Shown here: positions 1 through 9,509 of the stretch, one piece after another
Numbering within the stretch: the stretch's first letter is position 1
How the letters are laid out: each line of letters opens with the position of its first letter
Assembly: GCF_900113285.1 (NCBI RefSeq)
Contig: NZ_FOOT01000003.1
Location: 496,001-560,000, forward strand
From: Pontibacter chinhatensis
Lineage (GTDB): Bacteria; Bacteroidota; Bacteroidia; Cytophagales; Hymenobacteraceae
DNA: 64,000 nucleotides
Reading direction: 5' to 3'
Position numbers and translations under genes: made by a program
The notes under the pieces: generated by a model
What the model was told of the DNA's origin: nothing
Seen by the model: only the letters and a program-made list of their open reading frames with translations
Databases searched by the model: none

Positions 1-1469
1 AAATCCTGGTTTGGGCGGTCGCCCCAGCGGCGGGTAAACTCGGCGCGTGCCGAGGCCATGGCCGAGGGGTTATCAAAGTACCATACGCCGTCGGTGTTGC
101 TGGTGCCGAAGGTCGCGTTAGTATTGTTCGTGCGGGTCTGGTTGCGGCGGCTCTCCTGCTCCTGGCGCTGGGCCTGTTCCTGCTGCTTGGCTGCTAAGGC
201 CAGGCGATCTTCCTCCTCGCGCTGCGCCAGGGTCTGCAAAAACTCCATGCGATCCGCCTCTGGCATGTTGGCGATGTGCTGCAGGCTGTCCTGCGTGTGG
301 ATGGTGGTATACTGCTGGGCAAAGTCAGCCAGGATATCGCGGCGCTCGGCCACAGCCTCGTATTGGGCTGCCTGCTGCGGGTATACCTGTACGGCGCTGT
401 CGTAGTAGGCGGCGGCCAGCTCATACTTGTTCAGGTTCTCGAAATAGATTTCACCGGCCAGTACATAACTATAGGCCTTCTGGTTGGGCAGCGCGCCTGG
501 CGTGCGCAGCGACTGTTGCAGGTGCTCCAGGGCCTTGTCGTAGTGCTGCTGGCGCAGCTCGAAGCGCGCCATCTCATAGTATATCTTGTCGCGGTACTCC
601 TTGTTCTTCTCGTCGCGGAGCATGCGCTGGTAATACCCTTCAATACGCTCCACCTCGTTGTTATCGGCCAGCTCAGTTACCTGCCCCAGGTTCAGGCGGC
701 TGAAGAAACCCAGGTCGTAAGGAGGGTTGCTGCGCAGCACCTTGCTGTACTGCCGGTCGGCCTCCTTGTTCTGCCCCGTCAGCTGGTAAAGCTGCCCCAA
801 CGTATAGCGTACACGCGAGGCGGCGTCTTTCTCGTCAAAATTAGGCAGGGAGAGGGCCAGGTTGTCAATCAATTGGGTGGTGTCGCCCTGCAGGCGGTAA
901 TAGTGGGCCCGGGTTAAGTATAGCTCGCGGGCATTAGCCTTGTTGAGGCGCTCCTTGCGCAGGTACTCCGATACTTGCTGGGCGTTTTCCATCTCGCCTA
1001 ATACTATAAAGGAGCGCATGAGCCATACCAGCGCCTCATGCCGCTCGGCTTTGTCTTTGCCGTTGGCATTTACATACTTAAAGGTGCGTACCGCTTCCTC
1101 AAAGTTCAGCTCGTAAAAGTTTGCCTTGCCAATCAGCACATAGCTGTTGTCGACCCACTTGCTGTTGGGATGGTACTGTATTGGGAAAGAAGCTTTTTTC
1201 TTAATGTCCTCCAGGTCAGCGGCCATGGCAGTGGCTTTGGCGGTGTCGAGGGGCGGGAAGATGGGCAGCACCTGGCTATAGTCGTACACTGTTTGCTCCT
1301 GCAGCTGTTCTTCCAGCAGGCGCAGCTTCTCCTTAGCCAGAAAATAACCGTTGTAGCGGGCGGTGGTGTTGTGGTAGGCCTTGCTCATGAGGTTGTTGCG
1401 CTCGGCAGAGCAAGCCGACAACAGCAGTCCGGCAAGTATAAGAAGTATGTACAGCGGGTTCTTGTTCAA
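1..1469 (-). CDS. PorW/SprE-like TPR lipoprotein, C-terminus cut by window edge
   Basis: The reading frame runs off the left edge, so only about 489 N-terminal codons are present. A TTG start at 1469 gives a lipoprotein signal (MNKNPLYILLILAGLLLSAC) with Cys at residue 20; no in-frame ATG gives a better start. After it comes the YHNTTARYNGYF stretch typical of PorW/SprE, then helical repeats in TPR style (roughly residues 90-400), and a segment reading VWYFDNPSAM...EFTRRWGDRPNQD near residue 480, again characteristic of the family. PorW/SprE is an envelope lipoprotein of the type IX secretion and gliding machinery that links the motor/ring parts. Seen: lipobox, repeats, family motifs. Inferred: function. 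The rest of the gene lies outside the window. Confidence 0.8.
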   Translation of the reverse strand, partial: MNKNPLYILLILAGLLLSACSAERNNLMSKAYHNTTARYNGYFLAKEKLRLLEEQLQEQTVYDYSQVLPIFPPLDTAKATAMAADLEDIKKKASFPIQYHPNSKWVDNSYVLIGKANFYELNFEEAVRTFKYVNANGKDKAERHEALVWLMRSFIVLGEMENAQQVSEYLRKERLNKANARELYLTRAHYYRLQGDTTQLIDNLALSLPNFDEKDAASRVRYTLGQLYQLTGQNKEADRQYSKVLRSNPPYDLGFFSRLNLGQVTELADNNEVERIEGYYQRMLRDEKNKEYRDKIYYEMARFELRQQHYDKALEHLQQSLRTPGALPNQKAYSYVLAGEIYFENLNKYELAAAYYDSAVQVYPQQAAQYEAVAERRDILADFAQQYTTIHTQDSLQHIANMPEADRMEFLQTLAQREEEDRLALAAKQQEQAQRQEQESRRNQTRTNNTNATFGTSNTDGVWYFDNPSAMASARAEFTRRWGDRPNQD

Positions 1470-1721
1470 AGTAGCGGCGTGCAGCAGGTTTTCGGTGCTT
1501 CTAATATATAAAGTATAAACGCATTGGCCGAGGCTAAAAGTATAGCCTTCTGCGCCACAACAGCCCACACGGCAACGCCTGCCGGGCCGATTCGCATCTT
1601 ATCTACAAAAATACAATAATCATCGGATAGTTAAGCATATAGCGCAATTGAGCCTGCTATTGAACTATACAATATTCCAAATGGTTTCAGGCCAGGTATA
1701 CTTTGCCCTGGTTGCACTGTT

Positions 1722-1755
1722 TTGGCACGTTGGCACGTAAAAAGGAGTATCTTTG
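1722..1755 (+). promoter_or_regulatory. Bacteroidota-type promoter of the ATP synthase operon
   Basis: TTG at 1722-1724 and TATCTTTG at 1748-1755 are 23 bp apart and match the TTG / TAnnTTTG consensus of the Bacteroidota primary sigma factor. Transcription would begin around 1760, about 10 bases before the ATG at 1771. A tandem copy of TTGGCACGT covers 1722-1738. Confidence 0.6.
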
Positions 1756-1770
1756 CAAACTTCTGAAGCC

Positions 1771-2013
1771 ATGGAACATCATCCGGAAAAAGAACAGGAA
1801 CCTGAGCAGCGCAGGCAGGATAGTATAAAACCCTATGTCAAATACTCAGGCATGGCGTTTCAGATGATCGGGGCGCTGGTGCTGGCTGCCTTTGGCGGCC
1901 GCTGGCTCGATGCCCAGGTGGGCAACGACAAGCCCTGGTTTACCATCGGCCTGCTGCTGGTGGCCGTGCTGGCCACCATGATCCTGACCATAGTCTCCAT
2001 CAATAAAAAGTAA
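1771..2013 (+). CDS. AtpZ/AtpI-family ATP synthase accessory protein
   Basis: Eighty residues. An in-frame TTG at 1753 lies inside the -7 promoter element, so the ATG at 1771 is the start. A charged N-terminus rich in Glu and Gln is followed by two membrane helices (about residues 26-45 and 55-75) with a glycine-rich turn (FGGRWLD) between them, the layout of the ATPase_gene1/AtpI family. These small proteins precede the F0 genes and help assemble the c-ring or import Mg2+ for it. It is the first gene of the operon and sits 5 bases before the next one. Function is inferred from family and position. Confidence 0.8.
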   Translation: MEHHPEKEQEPEQRRQDSIKPYVKYSGMAFQMIGALVLAAFGGRWLDAQVGNDKPWFTIGLLLVAVLATMILTIVSINKK

Positions 2014-2018
2014 CTTAC

Positions 2019-2402
2019 GTGAAGTTTGTCAGAAACCTGCTTATCCTAACGGCCATTCTTTGTGCCATCATCGGCGTCCTGCTACAATTTACCGGTTATA
2101 CCCTGCTGCACAGCTACATCTGGCACATGCTCGTTTTCTTCGTGTTCATCACCGGTTTTACTTATTACCTGACGCAGCTGGGCTACAAAAACGACCCTGA
2201 CAACTTCCAGGTGTACTATTTTGCTTCGATGGGTTTCAGGATGGTGCTGAGTTTAGGGGTGGTAGGGTTGTATATCTGGTTCTACCAGGAGGGGCGTTTG
2301 CAGTTCGTCTTCAACTTCTTCGCGTTATATTTCCTCTTCACCGGGTTTGAAATTTACAGTTTGTTGGCTAACTTGCGCCCGCATTTGAAAAGCCAGAATT
2401 AA
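2019..2402 (+). CDS. Four-helix membrane protein of the ATP synthase operon (AtpI-like)
   Basis: GTG start five bases after the previous stop; 127 residues. Four hydrophobic helices (about residues 5-25, 33-52, 66-88 and 95-115) and no catalytic motif. Proteins of this size and topology occupy the slot between the AtpZ-like gene and atpB in Bacteroidota ATP synthase operons and are usually annotated as ATP synthase subunit I or hypothetical. It probably takes part in assembly of the F0 sector. Position and topology are seen; the role is inference. Confidence 0.7.
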   Translation: MKFVRNLLILTAILCAIIGVLLQFTGYTLLHSYIWHMLVFFVFITGFTYYLTQLGYKNDPDNFQVYYFASMGFRMVLSLGVVGLYIWFYQEGRLQFVFNFFALYFLFTGFEIYSLLANLRPHLKSQN

Positions 2403-2445
2403 CGGTAGGTTCTGTCTGTAAAATCTTGCTTCTAAATCATTCTTA

Positions 2446-3462
2446 ATGAAGAGGTTATTCGTTCTATTGTTTTCCTTCCTGACGCTCACTGCTTTTGCTG
2501 AGGCGGCCTCGGAAGATGGGAAGTTTGAGCCGGGGGCTATGATCACGCATCACATTGCGGATGATTATACCTGGCATTTTGCTGATGGTGTGGTGGCGTA
2601 CCTGCCTGTTATACTTGTGGATAACGGCGAGTTTCAGGTATTTTCCTCAAGCAATTTCTACAACGAAGCTCACGAGTTGGTGCCTTACAACGGTTATGCC
2701 CTGGATCACGGCCACATCGTGAAAGTGGACGCTTCCGGAGAGCCGTTGGCAGATCAGGCAGGGTTGTACGACTTCTCTATCACTAAGAACGTAGCATCCC
2801 TGTTTGTTAGTGTGGCTTTGATGCTGGTTATCTTCTTTGTGATAGCAGGCCGCTACAAAAACAACGCGAAAACTGCTCCCCGCGGGATTCAGTCTTTCTT
2901 TGAGCCCATCATCATCTTTATCCGCGACGAGATTGCCAAGGCGAACATCGGTCCGAAGTATGAGCGCTACATGCCTTACCTGCTCACCGTGTTCTTCTTT
3001 ATCTGGTTTAACAACCTGCTGGGCCTGATGCCAGGCGGCGCGAACCTGACCGGTAACATCGCGGTGACCTTGGTGCTGGCTGGTATTACCCTGCTTATTA
3101 CGCTGTTTAGCGGCAATAAAAACTACTGGAAGCACATTGTAGCTACCCCCGGCGTTCCTACCTGGCTGGCTCCAATCATGATTCCGGTGGAGCTTATCGG
3201 TATCCTGACAAAGCCATTCTCCCTGATGGTCCGACTTTTTGCCAACATCACGGCAGGTCACATCATCATCCTGTCGCTGTTTAGCTTGATCTTTATTTTC
3301 GAGAGCATATCAGTGGCGCCGCTGAGCGTGGCCTTCTCTATCTTCATGATGTTCCTGGAGTTGTTTGTGGCCCTGTTGCAGGCCTATATCTTCACCCTGC
3401 TGTCTGCCATGTACTTTGGTGGTGCGGTAGAGGAGCATGACCATGCGGATGAGCATCATTAA
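2446..3462 (+). CDS. atpB: ATP synthase F0 subunit a
   Basis: Membrane stator subunit that forms the two proton half-channels against the c-ring. It has 338 residues, longer than the 270 of E. coli, because of a cleavable-looking signal peptide (residues 1-21) and a periplasmic domain of about 100 residues before the first conserved helix, as is usual in Bacteroidota. The essential arginine lies in MVRLFANITAGHI (about residue 264). The C-terminus is rich in Asp, Glu and His. The gene is third in the operon and precedes atpE by 38 AT-rich bases. Confidence 0.97.
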   Translation: MKRLFVLLFSFLTLTAFAEAASEDGKFEPGAMITHHIADDYTWHFADGVVAYLPVILVDNGEFQVFSSSNFYNEAHELVPYNGYALDHGHIVKVDASGEPLADQAGLYDFSITKNVASLFVSVALMLVIFFVIAGRYKNNAKTAPRGIQSFFEPIIIFIRDEIAKANIGPKYERYMPYLLTVFFFIWFNNLLGLMPGGANLTGNIAVTLVLAGITLLITLFSGNKNYWKHIVATPGVPTWLAPIMIPVELIGILTKPFSLMVRLFANITAGHIIILSLFSLIFIFESISVAPLSVAFSIFMMFLELFVALLQAYIFTLLSAMYFGGAVEEHDHADEHH

Positions 3463-3482
3463 TCAGAATTTTATTTTTTTAA

Positions 3483-3758
<276 letters not shown>

Positions 3759-3790
3759 TTACTTTTCTAAAGTAACAAGCTAACATTACC

Positions 3791-3830
3791 TGATCTCACG
3801 TCTGGGCGCATGGCCCAGACGATGAGATCA
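3791..3830 (+). promoter_or_regulatory. Intercistronic hairpin between atpE and atpF
   Basis: Arms of 8+9 bp (TGATCTCA + CGTCTGGGC with GCCCAGACG + TGAGATCA) enclose a 5-base loop, with one bulged A. Only a short A run follows, not a T run, so it is probably an mRNA-stabilising or processing structure rather than a full terminator. It lies directly after the gene needed in the highest copy number. Confidence 0.7.
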
Positions 3831-3911
3831 AAAACATAGTTCAGGTATAGTTAAAAGGTTGCCACTGGTGCAGCCGCAAAAAAAGAATTTAATACTCAAC
3901 CAACATAAACA

Positions 3912-4406
3912 ATGGAATTAGTAACCCCTGGTATTGGTCTGATTTTCTGGCAGACGGTAGTATTCCTGCTTGTACTGTTCCTGCTTGGTAAGTTTGCGTG
4001 GAAGCCGATAATGAATGCGCTCCAGGAGCGTGAGTCTTCTATCGAGAACGCCCTGAGCGCGGCGGAGAAGGCGAAGCTGGAGATGCAGGCACTGAAGGCA
4101 GACAACGAGAAACTGCTGGCAGAAGCCCGTTTGGAGCGTGACAAAATCCTGAAAGAGGCTACTGATGCCGCCAACAGCATTGTAGAGACTGCCAAGCAGA
4201 AAGCGAATGAAGAGGGAGCCCGCATGATTGAGCAGGCCCGTGAGTCGATCGAGAATGAGAAGCGTGCTGCCATCACAGAGGTGAAAAACATGGCTGCTTC
4301 TCTGTCGCTGGAGATCGCAGAGCAAATCCTGCGTAAAGAGCTGAGCGACAAGAACGCGCAGCAGGCCCTGGCGCAGGAGTATATTCGCGAAGTAACGCTT
4401 AACTAA
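3912..4406 (+). CDS. atpF: ATP synthase F0 subunit b
   Basis: Peripheral-stalk subunit of 164 residues. One N-terminal membrane helix (about residues 8-27) is followed by a long charged coiled coil rich in Ala, Glu and Lys, with the PIMNALQERE sequence at its base. It holds F1 against the a subunit and binds delta, encoded 55 bases downstream. The start at 3912 follows an A-rich leader that is normal for this phylum, where Shine-Dalgarno sequences are rare. Confidence 0.96.
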   Translation: MELVTPGIGLIFWQTVVFLLVLFLLGKFAWKPIMNALQERESSIENALSAAEKAKLEMQALKADNEKLLAEARLERDKILKEATDAANSIVETAKQKANEEGARMIEQARESIENEKRAAITEVKNMAASLSLEIAEQILRKELSDKNAQQALAQEYIREVTLN

Positions 4407-4461
4407 CAAAGTATAGACGCGGACTGCCATGGTAGTTTCCGCCTCATTATAAAAAAGCACT

Positions 4462-5019
4462 ATGTCAGATATTAGAGTTGCTTCCAGGTACGCGAAGTCG
4501 CTGATTGAGCTGGCTGAGGAGAAGAATGTGCTGGAGCAGGTGAATGCAGACATGCAGCTGTTCTCGCAGGTGGTTTCTCAGAACCGCGAATTTAAGCTAC
4601 TGCTTCTTAACCCGATTGTAAAATCGGATAAAAAGCTGGCCATCATCAATAAGGTGTTCCAGGGAAAGGTTAGCGAACTGACGCTGGCTTTCTTCAACCT
4701 GATTGCCCGCAAGAACCGTGAAGCAGTGTTGGAAGGAGTGGCTACTTCTTTCCAGGAGCAGTACCGCGTGAAGCAAGGCATACAGAGCGCAGAGGTTATC
4801 TCTGCCACGCCGCTTTCACCTGCCCTGCGCGACGAGCTGGGTAAGAAGCTGGTGGCCCAAACAGGCAAGCGTATCGAGCTGGTGGAGCGCATCGACCCAT
4901 CCCTGATTGGTGGATTCGTGCTGCGCGTAGGCGATAAACAAATCGACAGCTCCGTGAAGAACAGCCTTCGCAAGCTGAGAAATCAATTTAAAGACAACCC
5001 ATACATTAATAAACTATAA
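4462..5019 (+). CDS. atpH: ATP synthase F1 subunit delta
   Basis: 185 residues. The N-terminal six-helix domain ([15 protein letters not shown]) binds the top of alpha and the C-terminal part ([16 protein letters not shown]) contacts the b stalk. It sits between atpF and atpA with only two bases before the atpA ATG, so delta and alpha are probably translationally coupled. Length is normal. Confidence 0.96.
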   Translation: MSDIRVASRYAKSLIELAEEKNVLEQVNADMQLFSQVVSQNREFKLLLLNPIVKSDKKLAIINKVFQGKVSELTLAFFNLIARKNREAVLEGVATSFQEQYRVKQGIQSAEVISATPLSPALRDELGKKLVAQTGKRIELVERIDPSLIGGFVLRVGDKQIDSSVKNSLRKLRNQFKDNPYINKL

Positions 5020-5021
5020 TC

Positions 5022-6602
5022 ATGGCAGAAGTAAGACCTGACGAAGTATCAGCCATATTAAGAGAACAGCTGTCTAACTTCCGTACCGAGGCGGAACTGG
5101 AAGAAGTAGGCACTGTGCTGCAAGTGGGTGACGGTGTCGCTCGTATCTATGGCCTTTCCAAGGCTCAGTCTGGTGAGCTATTAGAGTTTGAGAACGGACT
5201 GCAAGCTCTGGTGCTGAACCTGGAAGAGGACAATGTAGGTGCCGTATTGCTCGGTGACTACAGCGAGATAAAAGAGGGTGCCACTGTAAGAAGAACTAAC
5301 CGTATTGCCTCCATCAGAGTAGGTGACGGTATTGTTGGCCGTGTGGTGAACACACTGGGCCAGCCAATCGATGGCAAAGGCCCTATCGCTGGCGAGATGT
5401 ATGAAATGCCACTGGAGCGTAAAGCCCCAGGTGTAATTTTCCGTCAGCCGGTAAACGAGCCAATGCAAACCGGTATCAAGGCGATCGACTCCATGATTCC
5501 GATCGGCCGTGGCCAGCGTGAGCTTATCATCGGTGACCGCCAGACAGGTAAAACAGCGGTTGCTATCGACACTATCCTGAACCAGCGCGAGTTCTACGAC
5601 AGAGGAGAGCCAGTATTCTGTATCTACGTTGCTGTAGGCCAGAAAGCCTCTACTGTGGCGCAGGTGGTGAAAGCCCTTCAGGAGGGCGGTGCCATGGAGT
5701 ATACCGTGGTGGTGGCAGCTTCTGCCGCTGACCCTGCTCCAATGCAGTTCTTTGCGCCGTTTACAGGTGCTGCCATCGGAGAATTCTTCCGTGACACAGG
5801 CCGCCCTGCACTGGTGGTATACGATGACCTTTCCAAGCAAGCTGTGGCTTACCGTGAGGTGTCTCTGCTGCTGCGTCGTCCGCCAGGGCGTGAGGCTTAC
5901 CCAGGTGACGTATTCTACCTGCACTCCCGTCTGTTGGAGCGTGCTGCAAAAATCAACGCCTCTGACGAGATCGCTCAGAACATGAACGACCTGCCAGAGT
6001 CTATCAAGCACTTAGTGAAAGGTGGCGGCTCTCTGACAGCACTTCCAATCATCGAGACACAGGCTGGTGACGTTTCTGCCTATATCCCAACGAACGTAAT
6101 TTCAATTACAGACGGTCAGATCTTCCTGGAGACCAACCTGTTCAACGCGGGTGTTCGTCCGGCCATTAACGTAGGTATCTCGGTATCTCGTGTGGGTGGT
6201 TCTGCGCAGATTAAGTCGATGAAGAAAGTAGCTGGTACCCTGAAGCTGGACCAGGCGCAGTTCCGCGAGCTGGAGGCGTTTGCCAAGTTCGGTTCTGACC
6301 TGGATGCTGCTACCAAGCTGACCATTGAGCGTGGCCGCCGTAACCTGGAGATCCTGAAGCAGGCGCAGTTCTCGCCAGTTCCGGTAGAGGAGCAGGTAGC
6401 TACTATCTATGCTGCTACGAACGGTCTGCTGGATACTGTTCCGGTGAACGAGGTGAGAAACTTCGAGAAGGACTTCCTGCGCAACATGCGTGCTCAGCAT
6501 GCAAATGCCCTGAATGCACTGCGCGCTGGTAAGCTGGATGACGAAACCACGGCTGCTATCAAGCAGGTGGCGAAAGAGACAGCTGCAAAGTATAATAAAT
6601 AG
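5022..6602 (+). CDS. atpA: ATP synthase F1 subunit alpha
   Basis: 526 residues, non-catalytic nucleotide-binding subunit of the F1 hexamer. The Walker A loop GDRQTGKTA lies near residue 173, the Walker B region ends in LVVYDDLSK, the alpha/beta signature region includes [14 protein letters not shown], and the arginine finger lies in [11 protein letters not shown]. Codon use is strongly biased and the window-wide AAGTATA word is almost absent, as expected for a highly expressed gene. A hairpin (6618-6656) separates it from atpG. Confidence 0.98.
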   Translation: MAEVRPDEVSAILREQLSNFRTEAELEEVGTVLQVGDGVARIYGLSKAQSGELLEFENGLQALVLNLEEDNVGAVLLGDYSEIKEGATVRRTNRIASIRVGDGIVGRVVNTLGQPIDGKGPIAGEMYEMPLERKAPGVIFRQPVNEPMQTGIKAIDSMIPIGRGQRELIIGDRQTGKTAVAIDTILNQREFYDRGEPVFCIYVAVGQKASTVAQVVKALQEGGAMEYTVVVAASAADPAPMQFFAPFTGAAIGEFFRDTGRPALVVYDDLSKQAVAYREVSLLLRRPPGREAYPGDVFYLHSRLLERAAKINASDEIAQNMNDLPESIKHLVKGGGSLTALPIIETQAGDVSAYIPTNVISITDGQIFLETNLFNAGVRPAINVGISVSRVGGSAQIKSMKKVAGTLKLDQAQFRELEAFAKFGSDLDAATKLTIERGRRNLEILKQAQFSPVPVEEQVATIYAATNGLLDTVPVNEVRNFEKDFLRNMRAQHANALNALRAGKLDDETTAAIKQVAKETAAKYNK

Positions 6603-6617
6603 TCTTTAAGTAAAGAG

Positions 6618-6656
6618 GCTGGAGGTTGGGGCAAGCGCCTTTAACCTCCGGCTTTT
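6618..6656 (+). promoter_or_regulatory. Hairpin between atpA and atpG, attenuator-like
   Basis: GCTGGAGGTT (6618-6627) pairs with AACCTCCGGC (6643-6652), with one G-T pair, and is followed by TTTT. The shape is that of a weak intrinsic terminator inside the operon, so some transcripts may stop before the gamma gene. Confidence 0.55.
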
Positions 6657-6673
6657 GCTCATAGCGATAATAT

Positions 6674-7564
6674 ATGGCAAGTTTAAAAGAGGTTAGAGGC
6701 CGCATCACATCGGTATCGTCTACGCAGCAGATTACCAAGGCCATGAAAATGGTGGCGGCTGCCAAGCTGAGACGTGCACAGGATAGCATTATGCGTATGC
6801 GCCCTTACGCGCAGCGCCTGAGTGGCATCCTGACAAACCTTTCCTCTATGGCAGAGGGGGCAGTCACAAATCCTTACGCAGAGAAGCGCGAGGCGAATAA
6901 GGTGCTGATCATCGCAGTAACCTCTGATCGTGGCCTGGCTGGTGCCTTTAACTCCAACATCATTAAGGCGGTTAACACGCTGGTGAACGGGCAGTACAGA
7001 AGCCAGTTTGAAGCCGGCAACGTGACCATCCTGACGATCGGCCGCAAGGGCTTCGATGCTTTCCGCAAGAGAGGCTACAACGTGATCGGCGATTACAGCA
7101 ACACGTTCACCAACCTGTCTTTTGACACAGTTCGCGTTGCTGCGGAGCGTGCCATGGCCGGTTTTGTGGCAGGTGAGTTCGATAAGGTTGATCTTATCTA
7201 CAATGAGTTCAGGAACGTGGCGACGCAGATTGTGCGCCATGAGCAGTTCCTGCCGATAGAGGAGAAGGCGGCAGAGGAGGCGGATGCCGAGATGTCGCTG
7301 ATCGACTATACATTTGAGCCTTCCAAGGAGCAGATCGTGGAGGAGCTGATCCCGAAATCGCTGAAGATACAAGTATACAAGGCGGTGCTGGAGTCAAATG
7401 CTTCTGAGCACGGTGCCCGTATGACGGCGATGGACAAAGCCACGGAAAACGCCGGCGAACTGCTGAAGGAGCTGAAACTCACCTACAACAGGACGCGCCA
7501 GGCGGCCATCACGAAGGAGATCCTTGAGATCGTTGGTGGTGCCGAGGCCTTAGCTTCCAAATAA
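6674..7564 (+). CDS. atpG: ATP synthase F1 subunit gamma
   Basis: 296 residues. The N-terminal helix (RITSVSSTQQITKAMKMVAA) and the C-terminal helix (ATENAGELLKELKLTYNRTR) are the two strands of the rotor shaft, with a Rossmann-like domain between them. An Ala/Glu insertion around residues 195-205 is typical of the phylum. It is the last gene of this operon and is followed by a strong terminator. No beta (atpD) or epsilon (atpC) gene follows, so they must be elsewhere. Confidence 0.97.
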   Translation: MASLKEVRGRITSVSSTQQITKAMKMVAAAKLRRAQDSIMRMRPYAQRLSGILTNLSSMAEGAVTNPYAEKREANKVLIIAVTSDRGLAGAFNSNIIKAVNTLVNGQYRSQFEAGNVTILTIGRKGFDAFRKRGYNVIGDYSNTFTNLSFDTVRVAAERAMAGFVAGEFDKVDLIYNEFRNVATQIVRHEQFLPIEEKAAEEADAEMSLIDYTFEPSKEQIVEELIPKSLKIQVYKAVLESNASEHGARMTAMDKATENAGELLKELKLTYNRTRQAAITKEILEIVGGAEALASK

Positions 7565-7584
7565 GTGAAATAAAAGCAACCAGA

Positions 7585-7621
7585 AGCAGCGCCCACCGAC
7601 AAAAGTGGGCGCTGCTCTTTT
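7585..7621 (+). terminator. Intrinsic terminator of the ATP synthase operon
   Basis: A 12-bp perfect stem (AGCAGCGCCCAC with GTGGGCGCTGCT) and an 8-base loop are followed by CTTTTGT. Confidence 0.9.
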
Positions 7622-7711
7622 GTAGCGGTACCTGTGCCTTCGGTAGGATTAAAAAATAATTAAATATAATGTTGAAACGCGGAATAAGGCGCATTACTAA
7701 CTTGTACTTCC

Positions 7712-7719
7712 TATATTTG
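7712..7719 (+). promoter_or_regulatory. -7 promoter element before the phosphatase gene
   Basis: TATATTTG matches TAnnTTTG 22 bases before the ATG at 7742. I see no -33 TTG at the proper spacing. Confidence 0.45.
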
Positions 7720-7741
7720 TAAGGAGAGAACCTATAGATAA

Positions 7742-9460
7742 ATGAGATACAAAGAGTTACTCAAGTCCTTGGGAATGGTTAAGGCCACGGCTGCCTTTGC
7801 ACTTATGCTAAGCGCCTGTGCCGGCACAACCCCAAGCGCTCCGACAGCCCCCGCGAACAACACTAACACCCTTGCCGCCGCTGAGCATCCCATTCAGCAA
7901 CGCCCGAAGCTGATAGTAGGCATTGTGGTAGACCAGATGCGTTACGATTACCTGTACCGCTACTGGGATAAGTATGGCAACGACGGCTTCAAGAAAATGC
8001 TGATCCAGGGGTATAACTTTAAAAATACCCAGTACAGCTACGTGCCGACCTATACTGGTCCCGGGCATGCCTCGGTTTATACCGGCAGTGTGCCTGCCCT
8101 AAACGGCATTGTAGGCAACAGCTGGTATGAGCGGGAGCAGAAAGCGACTGTTTACTGCGTGGAAGACAAAACCGTGCAGACTGTGGGCAGCAGCTCGAAA
8201 GCGGGACTTATGTCGCCTGCCAACCTGAAAACAACAACTATTACCGACGAGCTGCGCCTGGCCACTAACATGAAGGCAAAGGTAGTGGGCGTAGCCTTGA
8301 AAGACCGAGGTTCTATACTTCCGGCAGGCCACCTGGGCAATGGTGCCTATTGGTTCGACTCGGAGAGCGGTAACTGGATTACAAGCACCTACTACGCGCA
8401 GGATTTGCCGCAGTGGGTGAAGGAGTTTAACGCCAAGAAGCTGCCGGACCAATACCTGAGCAAGCCGTGGGAGACACTGCTTCCAATTGAGGAATATACT
8501 GAGAGTACGGCTGATGACATGCCGTGGGAAGGTACCCTTGCCGGAGAGCAGAAACCAGTGTTTCCGCACAATGTGCCTGCGTTGAAAGGCAATGGATATG
8601 AAATCATACGCTCAGTGCCGGCGGGCAACACCCTCACAAAAGACTTCGCGCTGGCGGCACTAAGAGGCGAGGGTCTGGGCAAGGACAACGTCACAGACTT
8701 CCTGGCCGTGAGCTTTTCTACGCCAGATTATGTGGGCCATACTTTTGGACCAAACTCGATAGAGGCCCAGGATATTTTCCTGCGCCTGGACCGTGAAATG
8801 GCCGAGCTGATCAGCGAGATTGAAAAAGAAGTAGGCCAGGGTGAGGTACTGTTTTTCCTGACAGCAGACCATGGGGCGGCGCACGTGCCAGGTTACATGC
8901 AGAGCCTGAAAGTACCTGCAGGTGTGGCTACCTCCGCCGTGATCCGTGACTCTGTGGATGCTTACCTGGATAAAATATACGGAAATGCAGATTGGGTAGA
9001 GCGTTATACTAACCAGCAGATTTACCTGAACCGTACAACAATAGACGGCAAGAAGCTAAATAAAGCAGATGTGGAGCAGCGCGTGGCTGCTTATGTGCTG
9101 CGTTTTAAAGGCGTGATGCGTGCGGTAACATCCACGGCCCTGCAAAACAGCAACTGGGGTACGGGTATGATGGCCCGCGTGGAGAGCGGTTATAACGCCA
9201 AGCGCTCCGGCGATGTTATCCTGCTGCTGGAGCCAAGTTGGTTCGAGGGTTACGGGAAAGACCCGAAGGGAACCACGCACGGCTCATACTCCAACTACGA
9301 CACCCACGTGCCGCTTCTCTGGTACGGCTGGAAGGTGCAGCCAGGCGAGAGTGATGCCGAAGCGGCTGTAGCGGATATAGCACCAACAATAGCGGCCTGG
9401 CTATACATTCAGGAGCCGAACGGAAGTGTAGGCAGGCCTTTACAAGTATACATGAAATAA
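7742..9460 (+). CDS. pafA: PafA-like alkaline phosphatase (lipoprotein)
   Basis: 572 residues with a lipoprotein signal whose Cys is in LMLSACAG. The mature part follows the phosphate-irrepressible PafA family of Bacteroidota: VVDQMRYDYLYRY at the start, the catalytic Thr in YVPTYTGPGHAS, the Asn in VGNSWY, the K-x-R pair in LKDRGSILPAGH, and metal ligands in DYVGHTFGP, TADHGAAH and TTHGS. Such enzymes hydrolyse phosphomonoesters at the cell surface or in the periplasm with two zinc ions. A pyrophosphatase follows 49 bases later without a terminator, which suggests a joint phosphate-supply unit. Family assignment is firm; in vivo substrate is inferred. Confidence 0.9.
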   Translation: MRYKELLKSLGMVKATAAFALMLSACAGTTPSAPTAPANNTNTLAAAEHPIQQRPKLIVGIVVDQMRYDYLYRYWDKYGNDGFKKMLIQGYNFKNTQYSYVPTYTGPGHASVYTGSVPALNGIVGNSWYEREQKATVYCVEDKTVQTVGSSSKAGLMSPANLKTTTITDELRLATNMKAKVVGVALKDRGSILPAGHLGNGAYWFDSESGNWITSTYYAQDLPQWVKEFNAKKLPDQYLSKPWETLLPIEEYTESTADDMPWEGTLAGEQKPVFPHNVPALKGNGYEIIRSVPAGNTLTKDFALAALRGEGLGKDNVTDFLAVSFSTPDYVGHTFGPNSIEAQDIFLRLDREMAELISEIEKEVGQGEVLFFLTADHGAAHVPGYMQSLKVPAGVATSAVIRDSVDAYLDKIYGNADWVERYTNQQIYLNRTTIDGKKLNKADVEQRVAAYVLRFKGVMRAVTSTALQNSNWGTGMMARVESGYNAKRSGDVILLLEPSWFEGYGKDPKGTTHGSYSNYDTHVPLLWYGWKVQPGESDAEAAVADIAPTIAAWLYIQEPNGSVGRPLQVYMK

Positions 9461-9509
9461 ACCTTAGCGCCTGAAGAAGAACAGATTGACGGCGTCTTTA
9501 ACATTAACG

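Noticed and set aside
276..917. 213-codon open frame on the plus strand
   Set aside because: It lies opposite the PorW/SprE-like gene, has a low-complexity Leu/Val/Gln-rich translation, and no recognisable feature.
5181..6011. 276-codon open frame antisense to atpA
   Set aside because: A shadow of the strongly biased codon use of atpA; the translation has no domain.
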